Shown: piece by piece, positions 61,115-64,000 of the stretch
How positions within the stretch are numbered: the first letter of the stretch is position 1
How the letters are laid out: every line of letters starts with the position of its first letter
Source: Anaerorhabdus sp036636695
Lineage (GTDB): Bacteria; Bacillota_I; Bacilli_A; Erysipelotrichales; Erysipelotrichaceae
NCBI RefSeq assembly: GCF_036636695.1
Contig: NZ_JAVWNW010000012.1
Length of the DNA: 64,000 nucleotides
Reading direction: 5' to 3' (one strand)
The notes under the pieces: model-generated
The model's input: only the letters and a program-made list of their open reading frames with translations
Told to the model about the DNA's origin: nothing
Databases searched by the model: none
Position numbers and translations under genes: made by a program

Positions 61115-61723
61115 ATGCGTTTAAAAGAAGAATTCTCACATACAATCATCATTGAAAAATCTGAATTTATCTGTTATTTAGGGCGTGCTTTCACTGAAAT
61201 AGAAGCGCGTGAATTTATCCAAAAGATTCGCAAAGAACACCGAGATGCAACTCATTGTTGTACTGCTTTTGTCCTTGGTGAAAGAAATGAAATCATGCGT
61301 TCAAATGATGATGGTGAGCCCACCGGCACTGCTGGATCTCCTATGTTAGATGCTCTTTGTAAGAGTGGTCTTACAAATTGTTGTGCTTGTGTTGTTCGTT
61401 ATTTTGGTGGGATTAAACTTGGTGCAGGTGGTTTGATTCGTGCCTATTCAAAAAGTGTATCCGAGGCCATACATCTTGCTCCTAAAGTAGAAACAGTCCT
61501 TATGAATCGATACACTTGTACATTTAGTTATGATTGGGTCAATAAACTAGACTTTTTCATGAAAGATAATTGTGACATCCTTGATAAAACATATGATGTG
61601 GATGTTACTTATACATTCTTAACAAAAGATTTAAACTATCATGATAAATTAATTGAATACTCTAATGGGCAACTTCATCCTTTGTGTATTGAACAAAGCC
61701 TCGTTGAAAGAAATTGTGATTAA
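61115..61723 (+). CDS. yigZ: YigZ/IMPACT-family protein
   Basis: This protein of about 202 residues begins RLKEEFSHTIIIEKSEFICYL. It has the IMPACT-domain signature HRDATHCCTAFVLG, DDGEPTGTAGSPMLDAL near 72 and VVRYFGGIKLGAGGLIRAYS near 98, then a ferredoxin-like C-terminal domain. The family is linked to translation or ribosome control in eukaryotes (IMPACT) and is poorly defined in bacteria. The ATG at 61115 has AAAGGAG upstream. Its stop directly abuts the stop of the convergent glmS gene. Confidence 0.92.
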   Translation: MRLKEEFSHTIIIEKSEFICYLGRAFTEIEAREFIQKIRKEHRDATHCCTAFVLGERNEIMRSNDDGEPTGTAGSPMLDALCKSGLTNCCACVVRYFGGIKLGAGGLIRAYSKSVSEAIHLAPKVETVLMNRYTCTFSYDWVNKLDFFMKDNCDILDKTYDVDVTYTFLTKDLNYHDKLIEYSNGQLHPLCIEQSLVERNCD

Positions 61724-63535
61724 TTATTCCACCGTAACTGATTTCGCAAGATTTCTTGGTTGATCAATATCACAGCCAAGTTTCTTTGCAACAGTGTAAG
61801 CTAGAAGTTGATAAGGGAGAATTGATACAATTCCCTGTAGTACATCATGTACTTTAGGCAGAAGAATTACGGCACTAGCATCCATTAAATTTGAATATAA
61901 ATCCTCACGAATTAGTAGGAACACTTTTGCACCACGTGTTTCTACTTCTTTTGTGTTGGAAATGCTTTTTAGTACTAGATCAGGATTTGTAATACATGTA
62001 ATCACTGGTGTATCTTTTTCTATTAAAGAAATTGTTCCATGTTTTAATTCCCCTGCTGCATATGCTTCTGAATGAATATATGATATTTCTTTTAGCTTTA
62101 ATGAACCTTCTAATGATAATGCATAATCCAACCCTCGCCCTAAGAAAAATACATGATTATGGTGTTGAATCGTATCAGCAATTTTTTCAACACTTGTCTG
62201 ATTAATATATTTTTTCATTAAAAGTGGTAATCGTTCTATTTCATTCTCAATTGCCAATTTTTCTTCCCTAGACAATTTATTTTCTTCCATCGCTTTTTTA
62301 AGACATAATAAACTCAATACCGCAACTTGACTACAATATGCTTTCGTTGTTGCGACAGATATTTCTTTTCCTGCAAGTGTTGGTAAAAATACTTTTGCCT
62401 CTTTCGCAAGACTTGAGCCTAAAACATTCACAATCGCAAAGGTATCAATACCTTTCTCATTACACATTCGAAGTGCCGCAAGTGTATCAGCTGTTTCACC
62501 TGATTGCGAAATAAATACTACTGCAGTATCATCATCTAAAATTGGATTACTATAGCGGAATTCACTTGCCAGTTCTGTCGAAGAGATGACCCTTGCTTTC
62601 TGTTCCATTAATGTTTTCGCAATCATTCCCGCATGATATGCTGAACCACATCCTACAAATACGAAGCGTTTATACTTTTTAAGACTTGGCATAGTATCAT
62701 TCAAATCGGTTAATGACTTTTTCATATAATGATGAAATGTCTTTTTGATTACCATTGGTTCTTCATGTATTTCTTTCATCAAGAATGTATCATATCCATC
62801 CTTCTGAATCTCTTCAAGCGATAGTGTTGCCTCTTTTGATTCCCTTTTAACTTCGTTTCCTTCTTCATCAATAATCGTAATTCCAGTGACATCAAGAATT
62901 GCTATTTCATTCTCATTCAATTCTAAAACACGATTTGTAGTTTCGAGGAATGCACTACAATCACTCGCAAGAAAAACAATATTTTTTCCTTCACCAAGTA
63001 ATAATGGACTATCTTTTCTTATTGCATAAATCTTATCTAACTCATCATCAAAAAATATGCCAAAAGCATAACTTCCTTTTAAAATCGTACATGCTTTTTG
63101 AATAGCTTCTATTTTATTGTTTGTTTTATTCATGCAGTCATTAAGTACCGCACACGCAACTTCTGTATCCGTTTCTGTTTTAAAAGTCACACCTTGCATT
63201 TCATAAAATTTTCTTAGTTCATGACTATTTTCAATAATGCCATTATGTACTAATGTAACTCTTTCAATTTGATGAGGATGAGCATTTACATCATTGGGTT
63301 CACCATGCGTTGCCCATCTTGTATGCGCTAATCCACTCGTTCCTTCAAGTGATTTATCTAATTTATCTTCTAGTACTTTGACTTTTCCTTTTGTCTTATA
63401 AAGTGCCATCTCCTGATTATGTACTAAGGCAATACCACAACTATCATATCCACGATATTCTAGTTTTTTTAAACCCTCAATTAAAACAGCAGCTTTAGTA
63501 TTTTCACTGCTTACAAATCCTATTATTCCACACAT
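61724..63535 (-). CDS. glmS: Glutamine-fructose-6-phosphate aminotransferase
   Basis: The 603-residue product begins CGIIGFVSSENTKAAVLIEGLKKL with catalytic Cys2 of the class II glutaminase, then LEYRGYDSCGIALV and HTRWATHGEP. The two SIS domains follow (FVGCGSAYHAGMIAKTL near 295, FISQSGETADTLAAL near 345, ELKHGTISL near 485). The C-terminus PRNLAKSVTVE is canonical. It makes glucosamine 6-phosphate for the cell wall and is controlled by the upstream ribozyme. Confidence 0.98.
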   Translation of the reverse strand: MCGIIGFVSSENTKAAVLIEGLKKLEYRGYDSCGIALVHNQEMALYKTKGKVKVLEDKLDKSLEGTSGLAHTRWATHGEPNDVNAHPHQIERVTLVHNGIIENSHELRKFYEMQGVTFKTETDTEVACAVLNDCMNKTNNKIEAIQKACTILKGSYAFGIFFDDELDKIYAIRKDSPLLLGEGKNIVFLASDCSAFLETTNRVLELNENEIAILDVTGITIIDEEGNEVKRESKEATLSLEEIQKDGYDTFLMKEIHEEPMVIKKTFHHYMKKSLTDLNDTMPSLKKYKRFVFVGCGSAYHAGMIAKTLMEQKARVISSTELASEFRYSNPILDDDTAVVFISQSGETADTLAALRMCNEKGIDTFAIVNVLGSSLAKEAKVFLPTLAGKEISVATTKAYCSQVAVLSLLCLKKAMEENKLSREEKLAIENEIERLPLLMKKYINQTSVEKIADTIQHHNHVFFLGRGLDYALSLEGSLKLKEISYIHSEAYAAGELKHGTISLIEKDTPVITCITNPDLVLKSISNTKEVETRGAKVFLLIREDLYSNLMDASAVILLPKVHDVLQGIVSILPYQLLAYTVAKKLGCDIDQPRNLAKSVTVE

Positions 63536-63536
63536 A

Positions 63537-63589
63537 AAAACGTCGCTCCTCCATTAGCAAAAAAACACTAATGTGGTTAACGACGTTTT
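63537..63589 (-). promoter_or_regulatory. Hairpin around the glmS ribosome binding site
   Basis: AAAACGTCG (63581-63589 on the minus strand) pairs with CGACGTTTT (63537-63545), enclosing a second stem CATTAG/CTAATG and the ribosome site GGAGGAG (63546-63552). The outer stem ends 1 nt before the start codon and is followed by a short T-run. It may limit translation or cause partial termination. Confidence 0.55.
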
Positions 63590-63710
63590 GTTGTAGTATT
63601 AATTCTACTTTTTGTTCGTCATTATCTCGGTGCACATTCACCGTAACAGTACCCGCCGAATCTTTCGATAATCTGTTATCCTCGTCAACACAATGTGTCC
63701 TGGCGCTCAA
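63590..63710 (-). ncRNA. glmS ribozyme riboswitch
   Basis: The minus strand holds the ribozyme core: AGCGCC (63702-63707, cleavage expected between A63707 and G63706), then GACGAGG, ATTATCGAAAG, TTCGGCGGGTAC and the P3-P4 region ending near ACGAACAAAAAG. These are the conserved elements of glucosamine-6-phosphate-activated glmS ribozymes. Product binding cuts the leader and lowers glmS mRNA. The 3-prime edge is approximate. Confidence 0.95.
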
Positions 63711-63756
63711 TAGAACTTATCTATCGATCCTCCTCGATAAAATTCTACCTTTGCAC

Positions 63757-63785
63757 ATTATAACAACTCATCTTTTTTAATGCAA
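63757..63785 (-). promoter_or_regulatory. glmS promoter
   Basis: On the minus strand TTGCAT (63780-63785) and TATAAT (63757-63762) are separated by 17 bp, an excellent vegetative promoter. The transcript would start about 43 nt before the ribozyme cleavage site. Confidence 0.85.
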
Positions 63786-63851
63786 CCCAAACAAAAACAC
63801 CATTTTATTTATTCATCGCGAATAAACCAATGATGTCTTATGCTGTATTAA

Positions 63852-64000
63852 CTAATCTAATTCTTCTTCCTTTTTTTCTGAAGGAAGGTTCTCTCCACTA
63901 CAACGCCATAATTCGCTAAATGCGACAAATGGTATTGCTTTACTATATTCTCTTGCTTGAGCTCTTTGTTTCTTTACATCACCTTCGTAGCGTGTTTGCA
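63852..64000 (-). CDS. Unidentified protein, C-terminal fragment
   Basis: The last 48 codons of a minus-strand frame enter from the right edge and stop with TAG at 63852-63854. The peptide contains YEGDVKKQRAQAREYSKAIP and FSELWRCSGENLPS and ends in a charged EKKEEELD tail. The frame is open, uses the same codon style as its neighbours and leaves a normal gap before the glmS promoter. I cannot name the family from this fragment. Confidence 0.6.
   Translation of the reverse strand, partial: QTRYEGDVKKQRAQAREYSKAIPFVAFSELWRCSGENLPSEKKEEELD

Noticed and set aside
63504..63710. A 68-codon minus-strand frame upstream of glmS
   Set aside because: It covers the glmS ribozyme core and is a by-product of that RNA.

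Overview
The window is AT-rich and reads as the chromosome of a low-GC Gram-positive bacterium (Bacillota). The support is AGGAGG-type ribosome binding sites, HPr kinase, a glmS ribozyme, mannose- and fructose-family PTS genes with PRD regulators, and a LevR/RpoN pair. The mix is compatible with an Erysipelotrichia-like gut or oral anaerobe, but that placement is inferred from gene style and was not tested. Most genes are on the minus strand.

Layout. 1-3844 is a hexuronate (galacturonate) operon: uxaB, uxaA, a sugar dehydrogenase and the start of a KDPG aldolase gene. 4083-5305 is an AbiE toxin-antitoxin locus with a broken toxin gene. 5542-10435 is a fructose-type PTS operon (PRD regulator, IIA, IIB, IIC, class II aldolase). 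10650-13678 is a DeoR regulator divergent from a transaldolase/iron alcohol dehydrogenase pair. 13787-16381 is a plus-strand operon with a NERD-like protein, an aldo/keto reductase, a small membrane protein and an AEC permease. 16603-21686 holds a dehydrogenase/isomerase pair, two poorly known proteins and a sigma factor fused to a membrane and extracellular region.

21851-25280 is tcdA-miaA-mutL, but mutS lies at 48286-50802. The usual mutS-mutL-miaA order is interrupted by about 23 kb holding two mannose-family PTS modules. Module A (25384-34041) has a BglG-type PRD regulator, a fused IIC-IID, two IIAs and two IIBs. Module B (34478-43034) has separate IIA, IIB, IIC and IID and a LevR-type activator. 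Both also carry an SIS-domain enzyme, a HAD phosphatase and a MATE exporter. rpoN is next to levR, and an exact -24/-12 promoter stands in front of module B. The block also contains an EAL-domain signalling protein, proC and a small repeat lipoprotein.

The most notable unexplained element is a family of three roughly 100-nt RNA genes (34131-34231, 34312-34416, 48117-48228). Each has a GCAAG hairpin, a C-rich-loop hairpin, an unpaired UAUCCCC segment and a terminator. Each promoter carries two CATAAT boxes 10 bp apart, exactly 29 bp upstream of the -10. The design resembles the CiaR-controlled csRNAs of streptococci, and several PTS genes in the block have G-run ribosome binding sites that could pair with the C-rich loops.

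50894-64000 is mostly housekeeping: three small proteins, an alcohol dehydrogenase-cupin operon behind a MerR-type promoter, trxB, a fused lgt-ppaX gene, hprK, uvrA, an IMPACT-family gene, and glmS with its ribozyme leader.
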